DNA from: Acidianus brierleyi
Lineage (GTDB): Archaea; Thermoproteota; Thermoprotei_A; Sulfolobales; Sulfolobaceae
Length of the DNA: 64,000 bases
Reading direction: 5' to 3'
Assembly (NCBI RefSeq): GCF_003201835.2
Contig: NZ_CP029289.2
Coordinates: 1,488,001-1,552,000 of the forward strand
Shown: positions 1 to 8,883 of the stretch, in pieces
How positions within the stretch are numbered: the stretch's first letter is position 1
How the letters are laid out: every line of letters begins with the position of its first letter
Translations under genes and position numbers: made by a program
Notes under the pieces: model-generated
What the model saw: the letters and a program-made list of their open reading frames with translations, nothing else
Told to the model about the DNA's origin: nothing
The model's database searches: none

Positions 1-23
1 ATTCGTCAAATTTATGCTTGTTA

Positions 24-677
24 CTAGTTATTACTTTTATTACGCCGTTCTTCAACATATCTACCTCTCATTCTAATATCGTTCACAGTTTTCAACACAT
101 CCATGTAATTTTCGACTATTTGTGAGTATCCATTCCTAAATCCATTGAATATGATGTCTTTTTTGTCTGGATGTATACTTTCTAACGATCTTAAAAACAC
201 ATGTATATCTGTGGCTAAGTCTTCAATATCATTAGATCTTTTAGCTAAACCAAAATCTATCATAAATATGTCATTTTTAGAATTTATAATTAGATTATTT
301 GTTGTAAGATCACCATGAGTTATGCTAGCCTTATGTAACTTCCCTGTTAAAACTCCTATTTTATATCCTATGTCGTATAAATTTTCTGTATTATTACGTA
401 TTAAATCCTTAACTACTATTCCTTCTATATATTCCATAATTATTGTAAAATTATCAATATCTATGAATAATATTGCAGGCACATTAACGTCTGATTTTAG
501 CGCATCATACATTATTCTTGATTCACTAATTGTTCTTTCAGAGTTTATTTTATAATCTAATTTAGAATCTCTATATGATTTACTTACTCTTTTCTTGAAT
601 ATTGAATGTACACCAAGAAAATATCCTTCATAGATGATTGATTCAGAACCTCTTTTTAGTATTTTCAATTTCTCCAA
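24..677 (-). CDS. bud32: KEOPS kinase Bud32
   Basis: Small atypical protein kinase/ATPase of the KEOPS complex, which makes the t6A modification on ANN-decoding tRNAs. At 217 aa it is a minimal kinase without a C-lobe extension. The catalytic loop HGDLTTNN (residues 121-128) and the DFG motif (141-143) are present, and the C-terminus ends in the basic RGRYVEERR tail that is typical of the family. It overlaps the end of kae1 by 13 nt, so the two are translated as a unit; in many archaea they are fused. It is the last gene of the S24e-S27ae-kae1-bud32 run. Confidence 0.95.
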   Translation of the reverse strand: MEKLKILKRGSESIIYEGYFLGVHSIFKKRVSKSYRDSKLDYKINSERTISESRIMYDALKSDVNVPAILFIDIDNFTIIMEYIEGIVVKDLIRNNTENLYDIGYKIGVLTGKLHKASITHGDLTTNNLIINSKNDIFMIDFGLAKRSNDIEDLATDIHVFLRSLESIHPDKKDIIFNGFRNGYSQIVENYMDVLKTVNDIRMRGRYVEERRNKSNN

Positions 678-1660
678 GGTATACTTACCTCATCTATCCT
701 CCATCTAGGTCTTATGACAGACTCTTCTATAGGTATGTATATCCCAGATTTTGCTGCTAGTAATCCAGCATATGCTATCATAGCCCCATTATCTCCTGAG
801 TAATTAGGAGGAACTATCTTTATTTCAACTCCCCAATCGTCACCTAGTTCCTTCATCTTTTTTCTTAAACTCACACTTGCTGCTACACCACCCACAACTA
901 AGATTTCCTTCTTTGAAGTTAAAGCTAAAGCTCTTTCAGTAGCTTCCAGAAGCATATCAAACGCTATTTCCCTTATACTGTAACAAATATCATGGATGTT
1001 ATACTTCTTCCTAGCTCTTAAGGCGGCTGTTAAAAGTCCAGAATATGACATATCCTGTCCTTTAACCACATAAGGTAAATCTATTAACTTTCCATTTTCG
1101 TCTGCACATATATCAATTACATGCTTTCCGTTTATTACATACGGAGGAGCAAGTCCACTTTCTCTTACAAATACATCCATCATATTTCCTAGGGCAATAT
1201 CTAATGTTTCACCAAAAATTCTAAATCTGCCATTATAGAACGTAGTTATTATAGTATTTCCACCGGATAGATAAAGTATTAGTGGATCTATGGCTTTTGT
1301 TGATAAGTAGCCTATTTCTATGTGGCCTATTCCATGATTAACAGGAACTAATTTTTTATCATACTTTAAACTGAGAGCTCTGGCTATGACTGCGCCTACT
1401 CTTAATGCTGGGCCTATGCCTGGACCCAAAGATATTGATATATAGTCTATATCTTTTAGAGTTAATTTTGCTTCGTCTAAAGACTTTCTTATTATATCTG
1501 CGGCTACTAATGCATGGTGTCTAGCTAAATCAGTTGGTTTCATCCCACCAGATTTTGGGACATAAGTATCTTTAACATTGGATAAAATAAAAGGCTCATT
1601 ATCTGTTGCTATTCCAACTCCAAAAGTATGAGCTGTTGATTCTATCCCTAAAGTTATCAT
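665..1660 (-). CDS. kae1: tRNA N6-threonylcarbamoyladenosine synthase Kae1
   Basis: Catalytic subunit of KEOPS; it transfers threonylcarbamoyl from TC-AMP to A37 of tRNA. The 331-aa ASKHA-fold protein has metal-binding His109 and His113 (NHGIGH), the nucleotide loop SGGNT (132-136), VVGGVAAS and YSGDNGAMIAYAG near the end. It sits 3 nt after the S27ae stop and overlaps bud32, giving a ribosome/tRNA-modification operon. Length is normal for a stand-alone archaeal Kae1. Confidence 0.96.
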   Translation of the reverse strand: MITLGIESTAHTFGVGIATDNEPFILSNVKDTYVPKSGGMKPTDLARHHALVAADIIRKSLDEAKLTLKDIDYISISLGPGIGPALRVGAVIARALSLKYDKKLVPVNHGIGHIEIGYLSTKAIDPLILYLSGGNTIITTFYNGRFRIFGETLDIALGNMMDVFVRESGLAPPYVINGKHVIDICADENGKLIDLPYVVKGQDMSYSGLLTAALRARKKYNIHDICYSIREIAFDMLLEATERALALTSKKEILVVGGVAASVSLRKKMKELGDDWGVEIKIVPPNYSGDNGAMIAYAGLLAAKSGIYIPIEESVIRPRWRIDEVSIPWRN

Positions 1661-1663
1661 TTC

Positions 1664-1855
1664 TTATTTTTTCCCCGTGACAAACTCAGTATATCCACAT
1701 TTTCCACAAGCCCATCTTTCTTTAGGTTTTAAATGATGGGCCATAACGCTTCCACATCTGGGACATTTTTTATTCTTTAATTTAACTTTACCATTGTCTA
1801 ATTCATAATAAGTTCTTACTATAGCCTTAACTTGATTTTTGTTCTTGGCTGGCAT
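1664..1855 (-). CDS. rps27ae: 30S ribosomal protein S27ae
   Basis: Small zinc-binding ribosomal protein, 63 aa, with a CPRC ... CGKC zinc ribbon in the second half. A GTG lies three codons further upstream, but a GGTGA Shine-Dalgarno element overlaps it and sits 7-8 nt before the ATG at 1855, so MPAKNKNQ is the likely start. The gene overlaps the S24e 3' end by 29 nt; S24e and S27ae are commonly adjacent in archaea. Confidence 0.95.
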   Translation of the reverse strand: MPAKNKNQVKAIVRTYYELDNGKVKLKNKKCPRCGSVMAHHLKPKERWACGKCGYTEFVTGKK

Positions 1856-2192
1856 TTTGTTCACCTTCTTTCTTCTTTCCTATTCCTCTACTTAATAAAT
1901 GCTTAGGTTCATATTTCTCTAAAATTTCTTTTTTATTATAAATATGAACTTTAGCTACGCTTATTCCAGCTCCGTAGCTAGTATATATTTTTCTTATAAC
2001 AATTTTATCTTCAGGAGCGTTTATTAACTGAGATAATGATTTTATTAGTTCTTGTCTTGACGGAGTTCCAGTTCCTATATGAAAAAGTTTTATAGTTAAT
2101 TCTCTTCTATCTACAACTTTGTTTGAAAAGTCTCTTTCTATAACTCCCTGTACTTTATCCGAAATTTTTATTTGTTGAGCTTGACTCATCAT
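1827..2192 (-). CDS. rps24e: 30S ribosomal protein S24e
   Basis: Small-subunit ribosomal protein, about 120 aa. The family core is visible: a DRRELTIKLFHIGTGTPSR stretch near residues 28-46, then the VIRKIYTSYGAG segment, with a charged Lys/Glu-rich tail. Two ATGs lie in tandem at 2192 and 2189, with an A/T-rich TATA-like stretch directly upstream (about 2195-2208), so the message is short-leadered or leaderless. It is the first gene of the operon leading to kae1/bud32. Confidence 0.95.
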   Translation of the reverse strand: MMSQAQQIKISDKVQGVIERDFSNKVVDRRELTIKLFHIGTGTPSRQELIKSLSQLINAPEDKIVIRKIYTSYGAGISVAKVHIYNKKEILEKYEPKHLLSRGIGKKKEGEQNASQEQKSS

Positions 2193-2214
2193 TTTAAATA
2201 TAAAAATGTTGATT

Positions 2215-3009
2215 TTAAGAGTTGTGCAAGTCGTTTATTATATCTTCAGCAACTTTTTTGCCAGAAAGAACCATAGCTCCAAATATAGGTCCCATTCTAG
2301 GTAAAGCTTTAATCTCACACACTGCCATACCTGTAGTATATAAACCTGGGGCTACTTTCCCAGCATTATTAACTACTAATTCTTCTGCTATTTCGCTATA
2401 AGCTGATTTTTCTCCAGGTATCGATATTCCAAGTTCTGGAATTTTTCTTGAAGCTACAGATAGAATTTCGGCATCATGACCTGTAGCATCCACAACTGCC
2501 TTTGCAGAAATGAATAATGGATCTACGTGAAGTCCAGACATTTGTGTTGAGGTCCATTCAACTGCTACTCCGGCTACTCTTAGTGGGTCTTCTCTAAATA
2601 TTACATCATCTACGTTTATTCCATGAATAATTTTAGCTCCAGCGTCTATTGCCGAAGCTCCAAGTTTAGCCATGAATTCTGCAGAATCTACTATATATAT
2701 ACCTTCTTCTGCTTTTTGTAATTTTATATTTAATTCTTTCAATACTTCATCTGCAGGACTTTCTATAACTATTTTATGAAAATTCATTGCTCCACCACCA
2801 ATTCCACCACCAAAACTTAGTCTTCTCTCAAATACTACAGTTTTTAGGCCTTCTTTTGCTAGAAAATATGCTGCTGTCATCCCTGAAGGTCCAGCGCCAA
2901 CTATAACTACATCGCTATCTATGATATTATTCCAATCTTCAAATGTATACTTTAAAATATATTTACTTATCTTTATTTCATCTACTTGCTTTATATTTAT
3001 AGTTTGCAT
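2215..3009 (-). CDS. thi4: sulfide-dependent thiazole synthase Thi4
   Basis: FAD/NAD-binding enzyme that makes the thiazole phosphate moiety of thiamine from NAD and glycine. It has an N-terminal Rossmann motif VVIVGAGPSG, the GGGIGGGAM segment, and a C-terminal GLYTTGMAV ... MGPIFGAM region. At the position of the suicidal cysteine of yeast Thi4 the protein has His (GLHVDP), the form known to use external sulfide catalytically. An upstream in-frame start (3042) exists, but a TATA-like TTATAA at 3031-3040 places transcription start close to the ATG at 3009, so 264 aa is preferred. A ThiR-like regulator in the same window (14477-15403) may control it. Confidence 0.93.
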   Translation of the reverse strand: MQTINIKQVDEIKISKYILKYTFEDWNNIIDSDVVIVGAGPSGMTAAYFLAKEGLKTVVFERRLSFGGGIGGGAMNFHKIVIESPADEVLKELNIKLQKAEEGIYIVDSAEFMAKLGASAIDAGAKIIHGINVDDVIFREDPLRVAGVAVEWTSTQMSGLHVDPLFISAKAVVDATGHDAEILSVASRKIPELGISIPGEKSAYSEIAEELVVNNAGKVAPGLYTTGMAVCEIKALPRMGPIFGAMVLSGKKVAEDIINDLHNS

Positions 3010-3099
3010 ATGTAGAATACTTATAAGATACTTATAAACCAATTTATAGTAGTTTCATTACGGCAATATATAAATAATGTTATAGAACTAATTAGATTA

Positions 3100-3306
3100 A
3101 TGCCATTTCAAGTCGAGAACAAATATGGAAATTATAGATGTGATTGGTGCGGAAAAATAATAAACACAAATCCAATAGTAGTAAAAACTTGTTGTAATAA
3201 TAAGCCATGGACTTTTTGTAGTAGTCAGTGTTATAATCAGTGGATGAGAGAGTGGCTAAAGAGACAAGAGCAGAAAACTGGAACAAAAAGAAATCAATTA
3301 TTGTAG
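3100..3306 (+). CDS. small treble-clef/TRASH-like zinc protein
   Basis: 68-aa protein with four metal-type positions: CDWC near residue 14 and CC ... CSSQC in the middle, followed by a Trp-rich basic helix. This resembles a TRASH or FCS-type zinc finger, but I do not recognise a named family. A TATA-like ATATATAAAT (about 3065-3075) sits 25-30 nt before the ATG. It overlaps the UbiX gene by 67 nt on the same strand, suggesting translation coupling. A role in metal sensing or protein contact is inference only. Confidence 0.7.
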   Translation: MPFQVENKYGNYRCDWCGKIINTNPIVVKTCCNNKPWTFCSSQCYNQWMREWLKRQEQKTGTKRNQLL

Positions 3307-3854
3307 GAATAACTGGGGCCAGTGGAATAATATATGGAATAAAATTTGTTGAAAAATTAGTCGAAATGAATTATAAAGTTTATGTAATAGTAAGTGAAGG
3401 AGCTAAGAAAGTCGCTGAACGAGAAAACGAATTTAATATATTACAGATCCTTTCTAATTATACTTCTAATATTTTTTCAGAAAAAGATATAGATGCTCCT
3501 CCATCTAGTTCAAGCTTTACTGTAACAACTAAGGGTATGGCAATAATACCATGCAGTATTAAAACTTTAGCTGAAATAGCAAACGGTATAGCGTCTAATT
3601 TGATTTCTAGAACGGCTATAAATATGATTAGAACTAGAAAGAAATTAGTCCTAGTAATAAGGGAAACGCCGTTAGGTCCCTTAGAATTATCTAATGCATT
3701 AAAGCTTTCAAATCTTGGTGCAATTATACTTCCAGCTTCACCTGCATTTTATACTAAACCTAAAAGTATAGACGACATAATAAATTTCATAATTGGAAAA
3801 ACATTAGATTCCTTGGGAATATCTAATTCAGTATATAAACGATGGACTAGATGA
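3240..3854 (+). CDS. ubiX: flavin prenyltransferase UbiX
   Basis: Makes prenylated FMN, the cofactor of UbiD-type decarboxylases, from FMN and dimethylallyl phosphate. The family signature GITGASG begins at about residue 23 and is followed by the Rossmann-like flavodoxin fold; PSSSSF, PCSIKTLAEIANG and RETPLGPLEL are typical UbiX segments. The reading frame begins with GTG at 3240, well inside the preceding gene; another GTG at 3252 is possible, and the 16-20 residue leader before the conserved core is longer than usual. It converges on the next gene with an 8-nt overlap. Confidence 0.92.
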   Translation: MDERVAKETRAENWNKKKSIIVGITGASGIIYGIKFVEKLVEMNYKVYVIVSEGAKKVAERENEFNILQILSNYTSNIFSEKDIDAPPSSSSFTVTTKGMAIIPCSIKTLAEIANGIASNLISRTAINMIRTRKKLVLVIRETPLGPLELSNALKLSNLGAIILPASPAFYTKPKSIDDIINFIIGKTLDSLGISNSVYKRWTR

Positions 3855-4251
3855 GATCTACATCTTTTTTACCAAGTTTCTTGGATATTAACTCTTTTAC
3901 TTTATTTTCGTAATCGTCCTCTTCCTTGAGCTCCTTTTCTAGATCGTCTTTGTTTCCGTCCTTTTTATTTACTGCAAAGGCACATTTATTACCAGGTAAG
4001 AGTGCTCTTTTTTCACAATACGCATATTGGCAGTCTCCTGTAATGCAAGTATCTCCAACCCATCTGCAAAATCCTACTTTGTAAGGACTACCCTTCGCAT
4101 ATTTTGTTTGTATCATTAATGCTCTCTTATTGCATCTAAAATATGGACATAAGTAGTTACATTTTTCACCCAAAGGAAGGGGCTTAGGTTCATTATCTGA
4201 AAATTGATTTCTCTGTGGTTTGAATCCTCTTTCGTTGAAATTACTTCTCAA
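3847..4251 (-). CDS. conserved cysteine-rich protein
   Basis: 134 aa. A central region holds nine cysteines between about residues 32 and 91 (CNYLCPYFRC, CRW, CITGDC, YCEK, NKCAF), suggesting two zinc sites or an Fe-S centre. The N-terminus is Arg/Asn-rich and the C-terminus is an acidic/basic helix. I do not recognise a characterised family; it reads like a Sulfolobales-specific conserved protein. It is probably the last gene of the glyS...endA run (gap of 33 nt or less). Confidence 0.72.
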   Translation of the reverse strand: MRSNFNERGFKPQRNQFSDNEPKPLPLGEKCNYLCPYFRCNKRALMIQTKYAKGSPYKVGFCRWVGDTCITGDCQYAYCEKRALLPGNKCAFAVNKKDGNKDDLEKELKEEDDYENKVKELISKKLGKKDVDLI

Positions 4252-4284
4252 TACAAACCCCCAAAGTCTTTTTCTATAAAATAG

Positions 4285-4833
4285 TTACATTTTCACCCAT
4301 TTAAATATTATGTATCTTACGCTTCTTGTATTTAAATTAACTAATCCTAATACTAGTTTTTTCTTAGTGCTATGCGATACACGTCCAAAGCTCATTAATT
4401 CATTAGCCATTAATTTGGCATTTTCGTCTAAGGCAATTATGACATATGGTGCATGTTCTATTCCAGGACCCAGCGTGTATATCGCAAAATCAGCACCAAA
4501 TTTTATTCCAGATCTTACTATAAAGCCTTTGTTTCGTAAATCTTCATATACTGCATAAAGAATATCAAATCTATTTATTATAGATTTGGCATATTTTTCT
4601 AGATCATTTTCATCCATTTTATTGTCTATATTATAAACCTCTATTTTCCCTTTTTTTACTAAATAAAGTCCCTCAATTAACGAGACTTCTAATGGTCTTT
4701 TTAGATCTTCGTCTTTTTTTGGCTTTGCTATTCCCAAAGGTTTGCCATAAAATCCTGATTTATAAACGCTCATACCTTCTTGAGGATTAGGTATAACTAT
4801 ACGGTCATAAAATAAAACAGCATGTATAGCCAT
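4285..4833 (-). CDS. endA: tRNA-splicing endonuclease EndA
   Basis: Cuts bulge-helix-bulge structures in pre-tRNA and pre-rRNA. The catalytic triad is present in the C-terminal half: Tyr in DFAIYTLGPG, His in IEHAPY, and Lys in HSTKKKLVLG. A TTG start at 4848 is possible, but the ATG at 4833 lies directly after the upstream stop with a GGGAG-like Shine-Dalgarno, and 182 aa fits the alpha-type crenarchaeal subunit. Crenarchaeal enzymes need a second, degenerate subunit encoded elsewhere. The tRNA-Gly and tRNA-Glu introns in this window would be its substrates. Confidence 0.93.
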   Translation of the reverse strand: MAIHAVLFYDRIVIPNPQEGMSVYKSGFYGKPLGIAKPKKDEDLKRPLEVSLIEGLYLVKKGKIEVYNIDNKMDENDLEKYAKSIINRFDILYAVYEDLRNKGFIVRSGIKFGADFAIYTLGPGIEHAPYVIIALDENAKLMANELMSFGRVSHSTKKKLVLGLVNLNTRSVRYIIFKWVKM

Positions 4834-4834
4834 T

Positions 4835-5467
4835 TTATATTCTCCCAAATGCTATATACGTAATATCATTAGCCGAATCTCTAATTAAGTCCTCACTATC
4901 CTCTAGCCTATCTACTATATCTTTCATAAGCATTACATATATTAGATCTTCATATTTTCTTTCAAATAATTTTAATTCAACATTTCGATACAAATCATCA
5001 ACTTCTTCTTCTAGTTTTAGAATATTTCTTGCACTATCTATAGATTTTTTTGCATCAGTAGATAGGCTCTTTATACTTTCAATTAAATGTGTTAATGAAG
5101 CCAATATTTTTTCTGAAATTATAATAATTAGCTTATATGTAAGATTGTCAATTTCAGTATTTCGAGTCCTCAATACACTTAATCTATAAGCTCCCGCGTC
5201 AAGATTTTGAGATATCTTCTCTAGCCTATCTAGTATGTTAATATATAAATCCTTATCATCTAATCCTTCTTTAATTTTTATAATATATTCACCTAGTAAG
5301 TATTTTTCATTTTCTACACTATTTTTTATTCCGTCTATTTTGGCATATAATTGCATAGGATTCTGACTTTTTACAGTTAAGAACTCATAAAACGCGCGTA
5401 TTTCATCAATTAATTTTAGACTTATCTGCTGTAATTTTTCCTCTAATGTTAAATGAGCTATACTCAT
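4835..5467 (-). CDS. PhoU-like (DUF47-type) helical protein
   Basis: 210-aa all-helical protein. The C-terminal stretch (LKLEEEVDDLYRNVELKLFE, then MLMKDIVDRLEDSEDLIRDSAND) has the E/D-spaced pattern of PhoU/DUF47 proteins, which bind metal clusters and often control phosphate transport. No phosphate transporter gene is adjacent; it sits between two small unknown proteins and endA. A function beyond family membership is not supported by context. Confidence 0.72.
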   Translation of the reverse strand: MSIAHLTLEEKLQQISLKLIDEIRAFYEFLTVKSQNPMQLYAKIDGIKNSVENEKYLLGEYIIKIKEGLDDKDLYINILDRLEKISQNLDAGAYRLSVLRTRNTEIDNLTYKLIIIISEKILASLTHLIESIKSLSTDAKKSIDSARNILKLEEEVDDLYRNVELKLFERKYEDLIYVMLMKDIVDRLEDSEDLIRDSANDITYIAFGRI

Positions 5468-5490
5468 TAATAGACAACAGTAGTTATTGC

Positions 5491-5895
5491 TTAAAAACTA
5501 AGCTTTGAGAGCGAGGCTATGGCACCATCTAGTTGTTCTATATCACTTTGAATATCAAGATCATATCCAGATTTTTTAACTAGTTCGTTTAAACTTCTAA
5601 GTAAATCTTTTTCGTCTTTTAACCCGATTAGTTGAAGATAGCTTACTATTCCAATACTTTCCTCTTTAATATTTGGATCTTTAACTTCGGATATATTTTG
5701 AAGAATTATAGAAGTTCCTTCTAGGATATTTTTCCTAACCCTTCTTATTCTTCTTACTATTCTTACTGCTCTATTATAATCTGGTTCTGCTATAGCTATC
5801 ATATTTTCTAGCTCCTCTAGATATTGTGAATGATCTTCAATAAATTCTTCAAAATCTTTTAATACTTTGAGTATTTTTAGTTCTCCTTCATTCAT
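5491..5895 (-). CDS. conserved helical protein of unknown function
   Basis: 134 aa, predicted mostly helical, with an acidic N-terminus and a very basic patch RAVRIVRRIRRVRKNI around residues 42-57. I do not recognise the family. The start overlaps the stop of the upstream gene by 4 nt (ATGA), so it is translationally coupled to the 117-aa protein, and a PhoU-like protein follows 23 nt downstream. The three genes behind glyS look like a functional unit. Confidence 0.65.
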   Translation of the reverse strand: MNEGELKILKVLKDFEEFIEDHSQYLEELENMIAIAEPDYNRAVRIVRRIRRVRKNILEGTSIILQNISEVKDPNIKEESIGIVSYLQLIGLKDEKDLLRSLNELVKKSGYDLDIQSDIEQLDGAIASLSKLSF

Positions 5896-6245
5896 TGAAT
5901 TACCCTTAATGTCACAGTACTATTGTCTTCGAGGCCTAATTTTATCATATCTTCAGGATTAGCCCATACTTCTATTTCTTGCAATCCGTCTTGAGGAATC
6001 GTTTGAAATTCCATTCTTTTTCCTTTTACAGAGATTTCTGCTTTACTCTTTATCTTCATCTCGTTATAGAGTTTTATTGAAATTATTATTGTTCCTTTTT
6101 CTACTTCTGGTTTTTTCTTTATCTTTACTCTTTTTTCTCTAATTGTGGCTCTTTCTCCACTTTTTAACGCAGACGCCGGAGGAATTACATTTACTAATGA
6201 TTTTATATCTACTTTCTTTTCATTATCTTCGTCTTGTTTACTCAT
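5892..6245 (-). CDS. conserved protein, basic N-terminus and beta-rich C-terminus
   Basis: 117 aa. A charged, likely disordered N-terminal third rich in Lys/Glu is followed by a beta-strand-rich domain ending in VTLRVIQ. A GTG three codons upstream is in frame, but a GGTGA element lies 6 nt before the ATG at 6245, which decides the start. The family is not recognised. It overlaps the glyS 3' end by 8 nt and the next gene by 4 nt. Confidence 0.65.
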   Translation of the reverse strand: MSKQDEDNEKKVDIKSLVNVIPPASALKSGERATIREKRVKIKKKPEVEKGTIIISIKLYNEMKIKSKAEISVKGKRMEFQTIPQDGLQEIEVWANPEDMIKLGLEDNSTVTLRVIQ

Positions 6246-7947
6246 TTTCTTCACCTAACTTATTAAATTGCTCTCCACTAAATAACTTCTCTAATGAAGT
6301 AGTTAATTTATCTTCCTTAACCCTTATTTGAGACCAGCTATCTCTTTCTCTTATCGTTACACTATTATCTTCAAGAGTTTGGGGATCTATAGTTATAGCA
6401 TAAGGTACTCCTATTTCATCTACTCTAGCATACCTTTTTCCTATACTTCCTGAATCATCATATATTACATCAAACTTATCTTTCAAAATGTCATAAATTT
6501 CTCTTGCTTTTTTTATAAGATTTTCTCTATCTAGTAAAGGGAATACTGCAACTTCATAAGGCGCGATAGACTTAGGTAAAGATAATATTACTCTATCTTT
6601 TTTCTCAGTATAGGCATTAGCTATTGATAAGAACAAGCATCTTTCTACTCCAAATGACGGCTCAACCACATGAGGGAAGAACTTTTTACCAGTTTCCTTT
6701 TCTTCTCTCTCACTTACCGTTATGAATTCAGAAATCTTTTTGCCATCTATAGAATATCCACTATTTATCATTTCTTCTATTTCTTCTACAGTATGTGACA
6801 TTACATTCTTCATGAATTCTTTAGTGAAATTTGATCCTTCCTTATTTAACTTATCCTTATTTATGATTGTAATTTTTTTCTTAACGATTCTAGGAGAGTC
6901 GTATTTCTTGAATATTGTTAAATCTTCTCCACTTACCTTTGAATGTCTACTTAGATCATAATCTCCTCTATAGGCATGTCCAGATATCTCTACTTTTTCT
7001 CCTTTAACGACAACAATCTGATCAAAAGTTTGCTTAGAATAGTGAGCTCGTTCTTGTGGTAATTTTTCCTCAAAATAGGTATTTTGTATTCCTAGATAGT
7101 TCACAAATCTATTTGCTGTAGCCATCCAAAATCCCATCCATGGATTTAAAATTATTTTTTCAGATATAAGCTCCTTTAGTTTATATTGCACTGGATTTTC
7201 CTGACCTTTAATTTTTTCACTTCCTAAAAGTACATTAATAGAGTCATCTTCAAACTTATCTAAAGGAACTTCTAAATCTTCTGGATCAAAGAAAAATTCT
7301 ATTTCCATGATAGTAAATTCTCTCATTCTTATTAGACCTTGTCTAGGCGATATTTCGTTTCTAGCTACTTTACCTACTTGAGCAATTCCTAGAGGCAGTC
7401 TTTCTCTAGTGGTTCCATATACTCTCTTAAACGCAGTAAACATACCTTGTGCAGTTTCTGGTCTTAAGAATCCTGTATTCCCAGAATATGGACCTATATT
7501 CGTCGAAAACAATAAATTGAATAGTCTAACTTCTCCTAAGTCTCCTCCACAAACTGGGCATTTAATATTTTTATCCTTTATTATTTCATTAAGTTCTGAT
7601 ACTGAAAATCTTTCTGCATTAATTTTTATTTGCTCTTCAATCAAATGATCGGCTCTAAATATTTTATGGCACTTTGTACATTCTACTATAGGATCAGTAA
7701 AGTTTTGTACATGACCACTAGCTTCTAAGACCTTAGCAGGTGTTATTATTGGAGTTTCTATTTCTACTACAAATTCTTTATTATTTTCAATAAAGAATTT
7801 TCTCCATATATTCAATATTTTATTTCTTATTCTAACTCCTACTGGACCTAAATCATATAATCCAGCTACTCCTCCATATATCTCATAAGATGGCCAAAAT
7901 ATGCCTCTCCTTTTAGCTAACTCGATTACCTTATCTACTTCACTCAC
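6238..7947 (-). CDS. glyS: glycyl-tRNA synthetase
   Basis: Class II aminoacyl-tRNA synthetase of the archaeal/eukaryotic dimeric type, 569 aa. Motif 2 region RNEISPRQGLIRMREFTIMEIEFF is clear, as is motif 3 FGVERCLFLSIANAY. A CTKC ... CPVC zinc-binding insertion lies at about residues 88-138, and the C-terminal anticodon-binding domain (APYEVAVFPLL to the end) is complete. Start is GTG at 7947 (VSEVDK). It heads a run of five or six genes and is divergent from the agmatinase gene, with a shared A/T-rich element in between. Confidence 0.96.
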   Translation of the reverse strand: MSEVDKVIELAKRRGIFWPSYEIYGGVAGLYDLGPVGVRIRNKILNIWRKFFIENNKEFVVEIETPIITPAKVLEASGHVQNFTDPIVECTKCHKIFRADHLIEEQIKINAERFSVSELNEIIKDKNIKCPVCGGDLGEVRLFNLLFSTNIGPYSGNTGFLRPETAQGMFTAFKRVYGTTRERLPLGIAQVGKVARNEISPRQGLIRMREFTIMEIEFFFDPEDLEVPLDKFEDDSINVLLGSEKIKGQENPVQYKLKELISEKIILNPWMGFWMATANRFVNYLGIQNTYFEEKLPQERAHYSKQTFDQIVVVKGEKVEISGHAYRGDYDLSRHSKVSGEDLTIFKKYDSPRIVKKKITIINKDKLNKEGSNFTKEFMKNVMSHTVEEIEEMINSGYSIDGKKISEFITVSEREEKETGKKFFPHVVEPSFGVERCLFLSIANAYTEKKDRVILSLPKSIAPYEVAVFPLLDRENLIKKAREIYDILKDKFDVIYDDSGSIGKRYARVDEIGVPYAITIDPQTLEDNSVTIRERDSWSQIRVKEDKLTTSLEKLFSGEQFNKLGEENE

Positions 7948-7967
7948 AAGACCTTTATCAGTAAAGC

Positions 7968-7983
7968 CAAACTTATAAATTTC
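7968..7983. promoter_or_regulatory. near-palindromic TATA element between glyS and speB
   Basis: The short gap between the divergent genes holds AAACTTATAAATTT, which reads as a TATA box on both strands. It lies about 25-30 nt upstream of both start codons (glyS GTG at 7947, agmatinase ATG at 8002), so one element could serve as two back-to-back core promoters. Promoter assignment is inferred from position only. Confidence 0.45.
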
Positions 7984-8001
7984 TTCAACCCGTTATGAGG
8001 T

Positions 8002-8883
8002 ATGGAAGATCCTAGATTACTTTATCTATACGATTCAAGAAAATTTGCTGGTTTTAATAAGCCAGCATCTCCGTTCATTGTATTAGGGATTCCTATGGAT
8101 ATAACAAGCAGTTATAGGCCAGGAAGTAGATTTGCTCCCTCATACATTAGAGATGCTGCACAGTATATAGAATTTTATTCTATAAGGACTGGAATTGATA
8201 TGGGAGATGTAGGTTTTAACGATGTAGGAGATATAATATTACATTCGTCTGACGCTGAAGAGAATATAAGGAGAATTTCAACGGTCTCAAGTTATTTTAA
8301 AGATAAAGGAAAAATTTTGATTTCGATTGGCGGAGAACATACTATAACCGTAGGAACTACTAAAGGGCTAAATCCTGATTGCGTATTAAGTTTCGATGCA
8401 CACTTAGATCTAAGAGATGAATACATGGGATATAAGTATGATCATGCATGCGTTATGAGAAGAATAAGTGAAAGAAGCACAAGAATATTTGAAATTGGAA
8501 CAAGAGCAGTTAGTAAAGAGGAAATTGATTACGCTAATTCTATTGGTATTCCATTTATAACTTCTCATCAAGTAAAACTTTTAGGTCCTAGAGAAGTCAG
8601 TAAAAAAGTTATGACGCATTTCGAAGGATGCAATAAGATCTATATCACATTCGATATGGATTCAATAGATCCGTCATATGCGCCTGGCGTCGCTACTCCA
8701 GAACCAGAAGGATTAGATCCATCTACAATATTAGATATAGTAAATTTAATCACAGATAAAAGAATAATAGGATTTGATGTAGTCGAGGTATCTCCTCCTT
8801 ATGACCCTTCCGGTATAACTACAGTATTAGCATCGAAAATAATTCTAGAAACTGCAGCTTCGATATTCAAGTCGCTTTTATAA
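8002..8883 (+). CDS. speB: agmatinase (arginase superfamily)
   Basis: Manganese ureohydrolase that would split agmatine into putrescine and urea for polyamine synthesis. 293 aa with all metal-binding motifs: GGEHT, SFDAHLDLRDEY (DAHxD) and TFDMDSIDPSYAPG (DxDxxDP). Arginase cannot be fully excluded from sequence alone, but Sulfolobales make putrescine through arginine decarboxylase plus agmatinase. The 3' end overlaps the convergent rpo12 gene by 17 nt. Confidence 0.9.
   Translation: MEDPRLLYLYDSRKFAGFNKPASPFIVLGIPMDITSSYRPGSRFAPSYIRDAAQYIEFYSIRTGIDMGDVGFNDVGDIILHSSDAEENIRRISTVSSYFKDKGKILISIGGEHTITVGTTKGLNPDCVLSFDAHLDLRDEYMGYKYDHACVMRRISERSTRIFEIGTRAVSKEEIDYANSIGIPFITSHQVKLLGPREVSKKVMTHFEGCNKIYITFDMDSIDPSYAPGVATPEPEGLDPSTILDIVNLITDKRIIGFDVVEVSPPYDPSGITTVLASKIILETAASIFKSLL

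Noticed and set aside
2215..3060. Thiamine riboswitch at thi4
   Set aside because: The transcript is nearly leaderless (TATA about 25 nt from the ATG), so there is no room for a riboswitch; a ThiR-type regulator is the likelier control.
3092..3286. Minus-strand frame opposite the zinc protein gene
   Set aside because: Antisense shadow of the Cys-rich gene, which has the better promoter and motif support.
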